A stretch of 64,000 nt of DNA from assembly GCA_964059195.1 (NCBI GenBank), contig CAXKWD010000005.1:154657265-154721264 (forward strand), given 5' to 3'. A program made the translations under genes and the position numbers. The notes below the pieces were generated by a model, which did no database searches, was not told where the DNA came from, and worked only from the letters and a program-made list of their open reading frames with translations. Below, piece by piece: positions 35,132 through 46,234 of the stretch; within the stretch, counting starts at the first letter, position 1, and each line of letters opens with the position of its first letter. Source of the stretch: Ectobius pallidus. Taxonomy: Eukaryota > Arthropoda > Insecta > Blattodea > Ectobiidae.

Positions 35132-36076
35132 AAAAAATCGTTTAATGCACAAGACTCTAATGCACAACTGAACTCACGCATAAGTTATTATAAATCTGTG
35201 CCGGGCCGCATAGAAAACAATAACAAAATCATTTGATTCATAGTTTATTTCTTGCACACTGCTCTGCATTTTAAAACTGTTTCGAGTAATTTTCCGTTAT
35301 TTTATTACAAATTCAAGACAATCTATTGTATTTTATGGGATACATTATGCATTTGAGGGTTAAATACATGACGAAATGTTATAGTTTCTGTTAGCTCTTG
35401 AAATAAATTTTCTTTTCTAAATTAACTAAAATTGACAGCATGGCGAAATAAATAGTACCTGGAAAGCATACAGACATAATTCAAATGTAAGTAGGTGTAA
35501 TTTTTTTTTCCAATTTTATTTGTGAAATTATTTATCAAATGCAATTCTAACTTTTACCCATCCCGACTGCGTCCTCGTGCATATATCTTTTTCAGAGGTG
35601 CTCGTTATATTAATGATGGAAGTTAGATGTCGAAATATACATGAACCAAGAAATCAGAATTTATGTAGATCTTCAAACTTGCCAATCCTATTTTTTGTGA
35701 CGTGATTTCTAGGCGTAGGCCTGGCAATAAACTTGTGAAGACTTTGTTATGCGTGTAGTCTAAACGAATGAAGCAGGCGATCGCAGTAAAGCAGTCGTGA
35801 CTTCTCATTTAATGTTACCTAGTTTATAATATTGTGAAGCATACCATCCATGGCAGATATAATATATTGTGGCGCTGTTGAAGTATTTGCATGGAAAAGT
35901 TAACTCTGCATAAAGTGAGTTACGCCAAGAAATTTCAATGTTAATGAATTTCATTACCACTGTCAATAGATAAAACATATGAACGAGTAATAACAAAAAG
36001 ATTTTTACCAACAATAAGAGGTAGGCTTAAGCAGAAACTAAATGTATTATCCAACTTGACCAACTTCCAATTATTA
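35132..36076. other. Intergenic stretch, nothing recognised
   Basis: AT-rich, no element ends or exons recognised. Confidence 0.4.
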
Positions 36077-36311
36077 AGTACCAAAATGATACTTTATGAG
36101 ATTGTGTGGTGGGGGACGGGAAAATGTATCTCTGTCAAATACGCCTTATCGGATTTTCATGAAACTTGGTATACGCATTTATAACGTCCATGGGGAAAAA
36201 GCCTATTGATTTTGGACCAAATCGGTTGACCGGTACCGGAATAACGACTAATTAAAGAACATTTTTTTAATGGCAAATAATAACTATACTACAAAACTGC
36301 GTTGCTAATAT
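36077..36311 (+). repeat. Dispersed repeat family D, copy 4
   Basis: TTATCGGATTTTCATGAAAC, GCCTATTGATTTTGGACCAA and CTGCGTTGCTAAT match copy 2 end to end. A one-base change in the A run breaks the frame that is open in copies 1-3. Confidence 0.75.
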
Positions 36312-37084
36312 TTTTTCTTTGGAATCTCATATTACTTTGCTATCTGATTTAACAGTATCTTTCCCTCACTAAATTTTTTTATGGCCACTTCCAAATTTTC
36401 TAGAGTCTATTTCCCATATTCTCTCTTCCCCAGCATTTCAATCTGTAAGCAACCGACTAATAAAAATTATCACTAAATATTAAGTTAACCATGCGGTGCA
36501 ATTTGAGAAACGTGGCAATGGTGCGATTTCGGAAACAACCATTTTAATATTTTCTTTCCCCTATTGTTGACTTCGTGTAAATTTTATGAACATTATATCA
36601 TAAAACTGTAGCCAAATAAAGCATTTCAATGATAAGATATAAGTTTAGAATAAACAACTTACCAATGCAAAGAATGCTTAGGAGAAACTTGTAGGCCTAC
36701 AATTCGATGGATAGCTCATAATAATTTAAAAATAAACATAGGCCTACACACGAAATGAACCCACGCAACACACCAAACTACTGCACACTTTAACACCCTG
36801 GCTGGTTGTTTCATCATGTACCGCCGATGGCACCTGCATTCGGAAGGAAACCGTCTACAGAAAAGGTGCGATTATGGGCACCTTTACCCTGTAATATAAT
36901 GAAAATTCTCTATCCTATGTAAGCTTGAAATGTAAAGGAAGACTTTATGAACATTCTATTTGAATGAAATAATACTTGTATACGAGGTTAGAAGGTTGTG
37001 GGGGGGGGGCATAATATTACAAACCTTCTAGTGCCATAAAATTCATCAGTGAAAATAAAGGATTATTTAAAAAACTTTTTGCAT
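36312..37084. other. Intergenic stretch, nothing recognised
   Basis: Two TAGGCCTA octamers at 36692 and 36739. No gene signature. Confidence 0.4.
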
Positions 37085-37577
37085 GACGTTTATTAATGGT
37101 ACTTACTAATATTGTTGCCGTGGATCGTAACTTGACATTCCTGCACGCAGTCTAGTTGCTATGAAAACAAAAGAAATCTCCGTGCGGTAACAATTACAAA
37201 AAGCACAAGTGCCGTAAGTAAAATCATCATAATAAAAGCCTTTATGGAAGACCGGAACCAAAGCCCCCCGGTTTGTGGCGACTTTAACAGGAAATTATTC
37301 AGTCCCCATAACAACCAACACATGCGAATCACATTCTAAAATATAACAACTATCTTCAATAATGTATATACACAATATTTTCAGCTAATATCTCAATTCA
37401 TATAATTAAATTGATATAAATAACCATCGTGCAAAAAATAGCATGCAATACTCGTGCCCTAAGCGCATAACGGATCTCGGTAATTGAAAAAACGAGGCGC
37501 TTGCCCCGAGTTTTTTCAAACTCTTTCCTCGATCCGTATGCACCGCTTACGGCACTTGTATCGCAATATACTATTAA
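37085..37577 (-). repeat. Hairpin-bearing repeat family H, copy 3 (inverted)
   Basis: Complementary to copies 1 and 2. The palindrome is at its right end (37434-37577), with GCAATACTCGTGCCCTAAGC and GCTTACGGCACTTGTATCGC as arms. Confidence 0.75.
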
Positions 37578-37834
37578 ACTCTCCATATCCTGATTTCCTA
37601 GTCGGCCTTTAAATGTCTTAACAATGAGGGGATTGATTGGCGAATATTCATTCAAACGTCATTTATGCAATAGCTTTTGACTTGTCAGAACGCCCTTTGC
37701 AAATAAATTGATGTACGTAACTCTGTGTCTTCCTGAATGAACAGTCATCTTGTTGAAGATAAGTACTTCCTACAGTCTAGTCATGCCACAGACCACCTTT
37801 CTCTCTGGCTCATGTGTAGACAGTTCCACTGCGG
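37578..37834. other. Short intergenic stretch
   Basis: Nothing recognised. Confidence 0.4.
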
Positions 37835-38490
37835 TTTTTGAAGTGCAACTTCTTTAGCCGCGTTAGGGGTAAATCGAGAGCTTGTGTAACGCTCAAAAAA
37901 CGTCAGGAAATTAATGTAACGCTCAAAAATCGTCACGAAATTAATGTAACGCTCAAAATCGTCATGAAATTAGTGAGATGTGACGGAACGGACTGCACAG
38001 AAAACAATCAACTCAATGATTAGGCTTATCCAAAGTTTAAAAATTCAAAAAATTCAAAATTCAAAAATCGAAAATCCAAAATTTAAAGAATCCAAAATTA
38101 AAAAATCGAAAATTAAAAATTAAAAATTTTAAAGATCCAAAATTTAAAAAAAATCCAAAATTAAAAGATCCAAAATTCCAAAATTAAAAAAATCAAAGAT
38201 CCAAAATTCAAAAGTCCAAAAATCCAAAATTTAAAAAATAAAAAATCCAAATATCCAAAATTTAAAAATAAAAACATTCAGAAATCAAAAACTAAAAAAT
38301 AAAAAATCCAAAATGTAATAATAAAAAAAATCCAACATTAAATCGAAAATTAAAAAATCCAAAATCCAAAATTTAAAAAGTCCAAAAACCCAATATTAAA
38401 AAGTCCAACAATCCAAAATTAAAACAATCCAATAATCCAAAAATTAAAACAAGTTTCACTTCTGTCGCGTGGCGTTCCACGAATAGTAGG
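37835..38490 (+). repeat. A/T-array repeat family, copy 2
   Basis: Starts GAAGTGCAACTTCTTTAGCC, then three tandem units of about 29 bp (GTAACGCTCAAAAATCGTCA plus CGAAATTAAT), then GAACGGACTGCACAGAAAAC and CAATGATTAGGCTTATCC. A degenerate array of CCAAAATTTAAAAA-like units spans about 38030-38450, and the copy ends CTTCTGTCGCGTGGCGTTCC. Confidence 0.8.
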
Positions 38491-38804
38491 AAACTTGCAT
38501 TATCCAGCTCTCCTGTAAAACTGATAATCAATTGAAATGGATCAACGAATAGAATAAGAACATCAGGGAAATAGATAACGGACCTGAAGATGGTGGAATA
38601 AGCCGAAGTATATCGTCCACAGAATACATTTTAATGTTTTACAATATTTACCATTTAAAAGAAATTTTAATGTATTATAATATTATTAATTGTAATAATG
38701 TAATAATAATGACAAAGCTATTGATCTGATGCTATAACAGGAACACTTATAAAACCAAATTCGAGGGAATAAGGGGAGTTATTCTACAAACTATACAACA
38801 CAAA
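38491..38804. other. Intergenic stretch
   Basis: Nothing recognised. Confidence 0.4.
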
Positions 38805-39245
38805 AAAAAAATCTCTGAGGGTAGTTACAAGCCACCCACTGTTCACCCACTGTTTGTAGACATTTTGTCTTGCGTGATGAACAACTGAATACGCGCTCTT
38901 TTACGGCCTCTTATTCTATATAAGAATGTGAAGTGAGAAAGATGTATTGTTGGCCAGGTATAGAGTAAAGAAGTATCTGAGGGAAATATTCGATAAATTT
39001 CGGAAATTATTCTTTACGGCGGAAAGTTCAATAAACGTCTGCAGTCACTTGTTCTTTTTTTTAAAGTTTGTTATATAGCCTGCGCTTTTAGTCGCATCAT
39101 TGAAAGAAGAGGTATTTATAGGATAATTAGCGTAAAATTGTGTCTTGCGATTCTGTAAAAGGATATGTGAATACTGCTAACTTTTATTTGGGCAGAGGAA
39201 GTTATGTGACTTTCACATCAGATTTTTTCTCTTTGTACTGTATTG
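38805..39245 (+). repeat. Repeat family B, distal part, second copy
   Basis: GAGGGTAGTTACAAGCCACC, ATTCTATATAAGAATGTGAA and GGGCAGAGGAAGTTATGTGA follow the same order as 8500-8905. Confidence 0.7.
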
Positions 39246-39337
39246 TGTAATGAATAATAGAGGCACTTTTCATTGAACTATATTCAAACGAACAATATAT
39301 GCAAAAGGAAAAAGTACATGAACAGCAATATTTCTAA

Positions 39338-40378
39338 TCTAGCCTATATTAATAAAAATGAATTTCCAAAATGCATGACGGAGCATCACTTGAGAACGGC
39401 TCGACCGATTTGGCTGATTCTTTTTTTGTTGTGTTCGTAATTGTCAGGACGAGGTTTGTATGAAAGAAAATTTTTGGAAAACCCACGGGAAAAGTCGGAA
39501 ATGTGAAATGAGGCAGAGTTAGAAAGTTCTGCTGTCAATTGTTTACATAACGAAAGTATTGTTTACAGTGTTCACATAGGGCTTTGAAACTATATTATAA
39601 TACTGGGCTTTAACAAATTCTGATACTATCGATGTAATTAATACATTTGTGAAAATGATTCTTGAAGAATAAAACCCACGAAAATAAAGCAGTCACATAA
39701 CTTTCTCTACCCTCTACATGGAAAATATCATTTTCTCACTTCACATTTTGATTTAGAATAAGCGGTCGTATTGCAGGGACAACTTAAGTGTGTGCCAGTG
39801 AGTACGCTATATCGGAAGTCGGTAACAAATCCTATCCACTGATACGTCACTCATAGCTGTTGGCTTTGTATTAGTTGAGAAATAGGCCTAGGGGTTTTTA
39901 TCAGAGGCCCTAAGCATCTAAAAGAAGACAAAATGGGATGGAACATTTTCTGTCCTACGCGCGCAGTATATTATGTCCCAGGTTTTTGGGAAGGAAAGTA
40001 TGAAAGTGATATTGAATTTCTTTTTTACTTCAGCCCCGAAACGGTTGTATGGTAATATGAGAGTGAGAAATACAATTTTATATCAAGACAATGCAATCTT
40101 ATGTAACCGGAATTTCTTTTTCTTCTTATTTGCACTCCTCCCAGGCATGGTATGTAGAAGCAATGGAATGCAACATTCGACATCCTCTGAGAGCCATAAA
40201 AAGCTATATCTAGCGTTTTCTGAGGGAATAGTCTGAGTGTCATATGTCGTTCTTCCTCATTTCGAATTCTACATACATATTATATAAGGACCTAGAGTTT
40301 CAACATCGAAAGTCCTCCATAAGTTAATTTCATATTAAAAAATACAAAACCCGGGCGACGCCGGGCCTTTTAAGCTAG
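39338..40378 (+). mobile_element. Non-autonomous Helitron
   Basis: Starts TCTAGCCTATATTAATAAAA after an A (39337) and ends AAGCTAG before a T (40379). A GC-rich hairpin CCCGGGCGACGCCGGG lies 8-10 bp before the final CTAG. 5' TC, 3' hairpin with CTRR, A|T target and no duplication define Helitrons. 1041 bp with no Rep/helicase frame. The interior includes a family B-like phrase (TCTCACTTCACATTTTGAT) at about 39733, linking that repeat family to Helitrons. Confidence 0.8.
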
Positions 40379-40766
40379 TAAGTAATAAGTAATTTTAAAT
40401 ATAATAAATACTTCACATTATACTGAAGAAAAAATGACTGTTGAGCTATGATAACACAATTTAAGTTGAATTTTAATTAAAGCAGCGTAGCTGAACTGAA
40501 CGAAAAAACTTTAAATAATCGTAGATATTTGGAAATAGAGGTTATTGGTCTCTAAACTTGTAATCTCACCAATGGTTGATATGCAGAGCTGGTGCCCCCT
40601 TGTTCGAGTTACACATTTCAGTTCGAGGCTGAACCCAGCGACGGCTACAGAACTATCAGAAGGATCAGGCCAATTTGAAGGCTATTAGTGAGGACATGTT
40701 AACCAGGACCTGAGATATCTCTCTTCGTAGTGCAGTATTCCAAGCAAGTATTCGATTTATTGTAAT
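40379..40766. other. Intergenic stretch
   Basis: Nothing recognised. Confidence 0.4.
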
Positions 40767-40781
40767 GATAATCAAAATAAT

Positions 40782-40829
<48 letters not shown>

Positions 40830-40836
40830 AATAAAT
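40767..40836. repeat. (TAA)n microsatellite
   Basis: AAT/TAA repeats directly upstream of a LINE fragment. Confidence 0.85.
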
Positions 40837-40837
40837 A

Positions 40838-41175
40838 TAGAGACCTTCCGATAGAAATAAGTCGAATGTGGAACGTGAAAACTGAAGTCATACCTATTTT
40901 AGTTGGAGCATTGGGTACGATACCAAAAACCTGGAAAACAATCTATCACAGATAATGGGAGAAGCACAGATTTCCAAAATTCAAGAGAACGCCCTGCTCG
41001 GAACTGCTCACCTTTTGAGGAAGGTGCTATAAGGACCAGACCTGTGAAGAATCTGCTCCTGAGGGGTCTGGAAGCAACCTGGAGCAGAATCTTAAATCCA
41101 GCCTCAAAGCTGTGAATCTAAAAATTTTGAAAATAATAATAATAATAACAATAACAACAACAATAATAACTTTAC
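40838..41175 (+). mobile_element. LINE reverse transcriptase C-terminal fragment, frameshifted
   Basis: Reading across two frames gives LPIEISRMWNVKTEVIPILV, GALGTIPKTWKT, then QISKIQENALLGTAHLLRKV. The sequence VIP-h-h-x-GALGTIPK and the ALLGTA-x-x-LRKVL tail are a familiar C-terminus of non-LTR retrotransposons. Stops and frame changes make it a pseudogene. The 3' end runs into (AAT)n. Confidence 0.7.
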
Positions 41176-42069
41176 ACGAAATTTTAAAATATAATTATCA
41201 CTCACATAAATAATAAAAATTCTAGATTTCTCATGGATATTTTTTAATGTGTTTTCTTCTTTTTGTTCCAGGTGAGTACAGAATCTGTCAGCATTATAAG
41301 TGAGTATTCTTTGAAAACTGCAGAATCACTATTAATCTTTCTACGGTTCGTGAATTCAATTTGCATCATAGTCTTCTTGTTTATTAGAAAAATGGCATTG
41401 TTTCATAGGCTAAGTGGATATATTTATTTATTTACCTCCCTCTAGTTATAGCTAAAGCCTTTAATCCTTCTCTACATCTAAATATTTAAAAATAGGCGTG
41501 CATCATATGTTTTATACTTAATACTGTACTGAAGTGATTGGCAACCTAATCTTCAATTATTCACACCAGTAAATCTGTGGGCATAATAACATACTGTAGG
41601 CCCTCACTATACTTCAAATTCAAGAATCCTTTTTATCGAATTCATTGTTGAACACAACTTTCATTAATGAGAAATACTGATTAAATATAACAATTAAATT
41701 ACTTCAAAATAGAAACTATTTATAGATTGGATTAAAGTATATTGAAGTGATGTAAAAAAAATCGTAAATAATGCTTCACATTTAGGCTTTAAAATTACTT
41801 GAATTAATATTGTTTTTATAGTGAATGCATTGAGGCTTGTAGCTGAGATAAATAACTACAACCCTATACAGTATTATCTCATTAATGCTTATGTTAACGT
41901 TTATATAAAAGTATAAAATTGTAATATTTTACGTTTATTTGAACATAGTTGTGTTTATTTTGTGCGGAAAGACCGGACAAATATATTATTGATAAAATAT
42001 TGCCTTTATATGTTTATCGCTAAGTATAGTTTTATTTGAGAATTAATAAATTTCATTGTATCCAAAGAG
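41176..42069. other. Intergenic stretch, nothing recognised
   Basis: AT-rich, no exon or element ends recognised. Confidence 0.4.
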
Positions 42070-42354
42070 GGTAAATTTATTTGAATAAATGTTTTTTATC
42101 CTTATTCCCTCTGATATTAACAATGACAACACACTGAAATACTATAGTAGTTGACTTAGTTTTTTTATGACTTTTTACACACAGTAATATTAAATAGTAG
42201 CCTACTAAATCGTTAAATAGTAGCCTACTATTTAACATTACTGTGTGTAAAAAGCCATTAAAATAAACTAGGGCCGCTCGTCTAGTGTTACAGTGTGTCA
42301 TTGTTAATATCAAAGAGAATAAGGAGAAAAAACATTTATTCAAATATAGTTTCA
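42070..42354. repeat. Long imperfect palindrome (foldback), arms about 135 bp
   Basis: Left arm phrases TTGAATAAATGTTTTTTATC, GATATTAACAATGAC and ACTTTTTACACACAGTAATA reappear as complements in reverse order on the right (AACATTTATTCAAAT, GTCATTGTTAATATC, TTACTGTGTGTAAAAAG). The centre is near 42215. The inner 40 bp pair almost perfectly, the middle less so. A transcript would fold into one long hairpin. It lies 58 bp from the 3' side of tRNA-Thr. Confidence 0.85.
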
Positions 42355-42396
42355 TTTGTTATAATAGCCTCAATTCTAAATGCTACCTCTATCTTT

Positions 42397-42406
42397 AAAA
42401 AAAAAA
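42397..42406 (-). terminator. Pol III terminator of tRNA-Thr
   Basis: On the minus strand a run of ten T follows the tRNA 3' end by about five bases. This is the standard Pol III termination signal. Confidence 0.75.
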
Positions 42407-42411
42407 CCTAT

Positions 42412-42482
42412 GCCTCCTGTGAGGTTTGAACTCACGACCCCTGGTTTACAAGACCAGTGCTCTGCCACTGAGCTAAAGAGGC
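42412..42482 (-). tRNA. tRNA-Thr (anticodon TGT)
   Basis: The 71-nt minus-strand sequence folds into a complete cloverleaf. The acceptor stem is GCCTCTT/AGGAGGC with seven pairs (one T-G). The D arm is GCTC-AGTGGCA-GAGC. The anticodon stem is CTGGT/ACCAG with loop CTTGTAA (anticodon TGT). The variable loop is GGGTC and the T arm is GTGAG-TTCAAAC-CTCAC. The A-box and B-box internal promoter sequences are intact and a T10 terminator follows. No intron. All stems pair, so it looks functional; a recent tRNA copy cannot be excluded. Confidence 0.93.
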
Positions 42483-43952
42483 AGTTGAACGAAGATTGTA
42501 ATGCTAAACCATTTGTGAGTAAAGTGGAAAATGTTGACGTCATTCAAACCCTTCCTCAGCTCAGAGGCGCATTTTAATTCACGTCAAATCAATTTCTATC
42601 GCAAAATTTCTCACGTGCAGTTAAAGAAGCCTCCACTGAGTTTACAAACCGGCCTGCTGCTCAGATTTCCTTGTGGTAGATGCTAACAGAAGTGGAGCAG
42701 GTAAAGTTGGCTCCATACAGCTGCTGACTGATGATTATTGCCGTAGAGGATTAAATAATTTGTCATTTATCATGAACAGTTAACAGTGTAGTGTGTTAGG
42801 TTGCATTTCTGCAGTTCAATTCTGTCAAAAAAGTTATGAATTTTTAAATATATTAAACTTGGATTCCTGCGGATGGAGACAGCGTCAGCCTTTGAAACGT
42901 CGGATAGCGTCAAAATTCTCACTTAACTGCAAACCCTCCAGGAAAACCCCAAATCATATACCTTACATATTTTGGTAAATTTTATTACCATAATTTTAAA
43001 ATCTCCTCTCTTAAAATGGATAAAGTTAAGAAAACTGTTCATGGCTTGTCCGTGTTCAAGGTGTATTGACTTTATGGGATTCTTAGGAAAATCGTTCGAT
43101 AAGAGGGGACGGTCTCTTACTAGAAGCAATTTTGTGGACAGGTTTCGCTGTATTTTACTAGATTCAAAAACACAAATATTTGTCAGTTTGTTTCACATAC
43201 ACTTTCTGGGCATATTTGTGGTTTTGTTGTGTACTTCTCTATCATGGAAGAAAAGCAAAACTCTTTTACAGTTACAAATCATGAATGCATGAATGTCGAT
43301 TGAAACATAATTGTCATTGAGTACAATGCCAGACACGAGTGGATGAACTCCTGTGACAATCTTAAGGTCATTGTTAAACCTTAAAAGACTCTAAGGAAAC
43401 AATAGCTCACGCAATGCAAATGGCCTCAAGCAGCAATATATTTTCAAAGCACATAACCTGTTGATATGTGATTCATCTCCTGGATGGAATCGTCTTTTGT
43501 CATGAGATGTTAGAGCCATACTGTTATTCTCTTCAAATGCGATAGTGATTTTTCAATGCTTCCTGTTCCTACACGATCAAATCTCCGTGGTACGCTTGTA
43601 AACTGCAAATTAACTCGCTGCTTCAGGTATCACGTACTATGGAAAGTAGGAAGTCCAGTTACTGCCCCCTAAAATGTTGAATTTATTATAAGATAATCCG
43701 CAAACCCGTTAAATATTACGAGCAGAAAGTAGTTTTCTCATGTTTGAAACTCCGTTGATTTTTATTTCGGTATGACACGAAAAGCTACTTCTAACTGAAT
43801 CCTCATTAAAATTGCTTATTGAAATACGCTACATGTGTGCAATACGTTATTTCTGTCTGCATGAAATGTATTTCTTTAAATTATCTCCATATTAGACTTA
43901 AAACTCCATAATTTATCGCTACGTGACTCCCATCCGTTTAACTTTTTCACTG
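42483..43952. other. Intergenic stretch, nothing recognised
   Basis: A + strand open frame (42972-43292) has no recognisable domain. No element ends found. Confidence 0.35.
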
Positions 43953-43960
43953 CTACTGAT

Positions 43961-44179
43961 CAGAGGCGTAACGAGGGGGGGGTGTTTGGGGGGTTTGAAC
44001 CCCCCATTGATTAGAAAAAGGAAAATTGTATAATTTTTTTAAGTCTGCTTATAAATTACTTAATACGAGTATAAAGCGTGGGAAGCTTAAAACTCGTTAC
44101 TGTGCATCTTAATTTTTAAAATTTTCCCTGCGGATGTTATAACCCCCCCCCCCATATGGTCGGCCTGGTTACGCCTATG
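43961..44179 (+). mobile_element. hAT MITE with perfect 8-bp duplication
   Basis: 219 bp between exact octamers CTACTGAT (43953-43960, 44180-44187). Ends CAGAGGCGTAACGAGGGGGG and (complement of right) CATAGGCGTAACCAGGCCGA. The same family sits at 51050-51381 in reverse orientation. Conserved interior: AAAGCGTGGGAAGCTTAAAA. Confidence 0.9.
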
Positions 44180-44551
44180 CTACTGATATATAAATGCACG
44201 GATTAAAATAATGTGCAGAAGTATAAGATTAATAGAGTATTGCTTTATGTAAAGTGTGAGGATTTTTTCTTCGTGTTAGGATTATCATTGACGAAACCCA
44301 GTTATTCTGCTGAAATTTTCATAACTTAAAATTTGACATTCCCGTCTTAAAAAAAAACACTCCTGTTATGTGTAGACAAACAGAGCATTTTGCATTATTT
44401 ACACAATGTCTTCTTCTACAGTACTTATTACTTTTTTTATATACATCTAAGGTCGTATGAAAAATATGAACTTCAGATGAATAATCACCGAGAAGCTGCG
44501 TCATAAGCTAACGGTCATCTTTATCAGTAACTATCAGAAGTGTTCATATTT

Positions 44552-45003
44552 CTGTTCGTGGCTCAGGGGATGCGTCCAATCCTCTCACGCAGCGGGCCCG
44601 GGTTCGATTCCTGGTCGGGACAAGTTACCTAGGTGAGGTTTTTTCCGGGGTTTTCCCTCACCTATTAGACAAATGTCAGGTAACTTTAGGCCCTTGTGGT
44701 CCCCGGATATCATCTGGCCGTCATTATCATCTTCATCCTCGCCTTGTTCTGAGTGAGTGTGTGTGTGAATGGTGTGTATCGTCCTATGTGTTCGTGTTGT
44801 ATCGGAGGTGGCCCCGGCATTGGGCTGATCACTCATCCGGGGAGGCCCTCCATGTCCTTGTCTGGTCAAAAAAGTATGTATGTGTTCCAAAGGTAATCCC
44901 TCTCCCGACAGGTCGCGGCCCTGTAAGGCCCAGGCGGCTTGGGTCGCTTAAATCCTAAAAGGGAGAGGTAAAACTACGAAAAAGAAAGAAGAAAGAAAGA
45001 AAG
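44552..45003 (+). mobile_element. tRNA-derived SINE, near full length
   Basis: A tRNA-like head (TGGCTCAGGGGATGCGTCCA as A box, GGTTCGATTCC as B box) is followed by the GGTTTTTTCCGGGGTTTTCC core seen in many insect SINEs. A body of about 280 bp and a (GAAA)n-type tail at about 44979-45003 follow. Target duplications were not convincing. Confidence 0.8.
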
Positions 45004-45405
45004 TTTACATTGAGCTAAGACAATTAATTAACCAAAAAGTTTCATAGCAGGTTGAAGTAGCTGATCATAGGCTAAGTGATTCTAATTATTTAGATTGTTT
45101 AAGAATCTGTCAAACAGCAAACCTTCTTCTTCAAGCGTGCTGTAAAATAGAAGATTCGTGCCAAAGTCATATTTTGGTTATGTTTTGTTTTTGCCTTTTT
45201 ACAGTAATTTTCATCGTTAGCTCACATTTTTATCTTATGGTATTCCATTTTAGCTAATTTTTTTATCAGTCATATGAGAGATCAATTTTTCACCTCCCTC
45301 AGCTCCAGTTTGTTAGAAGTTTTTTTTTTATAACAAATGTGAAACTCTTAATATAAACCCCAAATTGGAAGTGCTGGTGGTATCCCAGAAATATACTGAC
45401 TGCTT
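45004..45405. other. Intergenic stretch
   Basis: Nothing recognised. Confidence 0.4.
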
Positions 45406-45408
45406 CTT

Positions 45409-45840
45409 AAGATCACATATGAAAACGGAATGAGAGTTTGTCCCATATGTAAAGGGGAGGAATCATGCATTCATATTTTGGCGAATTATGAAGGTTTAGA
45501 AAATTGGAGGAAAAAATATCTACCAGTATCTTTTATGAAATCAAATAGGGAGCAACAAAAACGTTTGGAGTTTCTGACGGACAAAAACGTTGAGGAAAGC
45601 ATTGGGAAATTTTTAATGATGCGAGACAGCCCAGGTTTGAAAAAGCGGCAAATTCGAGAGCGGGTGAAGAATAGACTTAGTTTGATTTTGTTATTTTTTT
45701 ATTTTATATTATTTTTTTGTTTCTTTTTGTTGTGTTTTGCATAAGCATGTACGGTCCATGCGGACTCGATGCGATTGTTTGTATTGGCATTTGTAAAAAT
45801 ATAATTACTATAATAAACACTTACACTTAACACTTAACTT
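45409..45840 (+). mobile_element. LINE 3' end with C-terminal zinc knuckle
   Basis: The + frame reads LKITYENGMRVCPICKG, then EESCIHILANYEG and LENWRKKYLP to a stop at 45744. C-x2-C with a following H-I-L is the zinc-knuckle (CPxC...H) of non-LTR retrotransposon ORF2 C-termini (compare CPLC...EHIL). The catalytic core is missing. A 3' UTR ends with ACACTTAACACTTAACTTAA-like repeats. A dead 5'-truncated copy. Confidence 0.65.
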
Positions 45841-45960
45841 AATTATTTATGATACAAGTGGTAAAAGGGAGATCTTATTTTGCGAGTAGTAACCAGCAAA
45901 ATAAAATAATTTTACCATGTATATCATACTCTTATTTTAGACATCCGTTAATATTTGTTA

Positions 45961-46234
45961 AATGACAATAAATATTAGAGTTATTTTAATGAATTACTTA
46001 CCTGGTAGCCATATTGGAGACTCGAACTGTCGTGCCATCTACCGCCGCATATACACATGCACAGATGGGGTTATTGGTTTTCTGGTGGACAGCTGCCAAC
46101 GTAAGAAATTGAGGGGACAACGCTTTTCATCCACAAACTATGATGACTTTTGCGAACACCGTCAGGAATTTTGCATTGAAAATGGAGTAATGAACTTTAG
46201 TCTTTTCAATTTGTATCAAACTGAGTCTATTTAA
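45961..46234 (+). other. Unassigned open frame, 90 codons
   Basis: Encodes a Cys-containing stretch (NCRAIYRRIYTCTDGVIG, FCEHRQEFCIENG) with higher GC than its surroundings at 46020-46170. No domain recognised, no splice context established. Could be an old transposon piece or an exon of an unknown gene. Confidence 0.2.

Noticed and set aside
36300..36311. CTGCGTTGCTAAT as a Helitron 3' end for repeat family D
   Set aside because: There is no GC-rich hairpin before it and the CTAG is present in only one copy, so the assignment is unsupported.
41263..41445. Possible upstream jbug exon after a TTCCAG acceptor
   Set aside because: The frame has no CH1 features (no NTFxxWVN or LLE motif) and cannot be joined to the 56352 exon with any support.
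42380..42577. 65-codon open frame containing VRFELTTPGLQDQCSATELK
   Set aside because: This is the antisense translation of tRNA-Thr, a well-known artefact in annotated proteins.
44585..44890. 101-codon minus-strand frame ending in RPGIEPGPAA
   Set aside because: Antisense of a SINE head; the RPGIEPG-type phrase is a common false protein made by tRNA B boxes.
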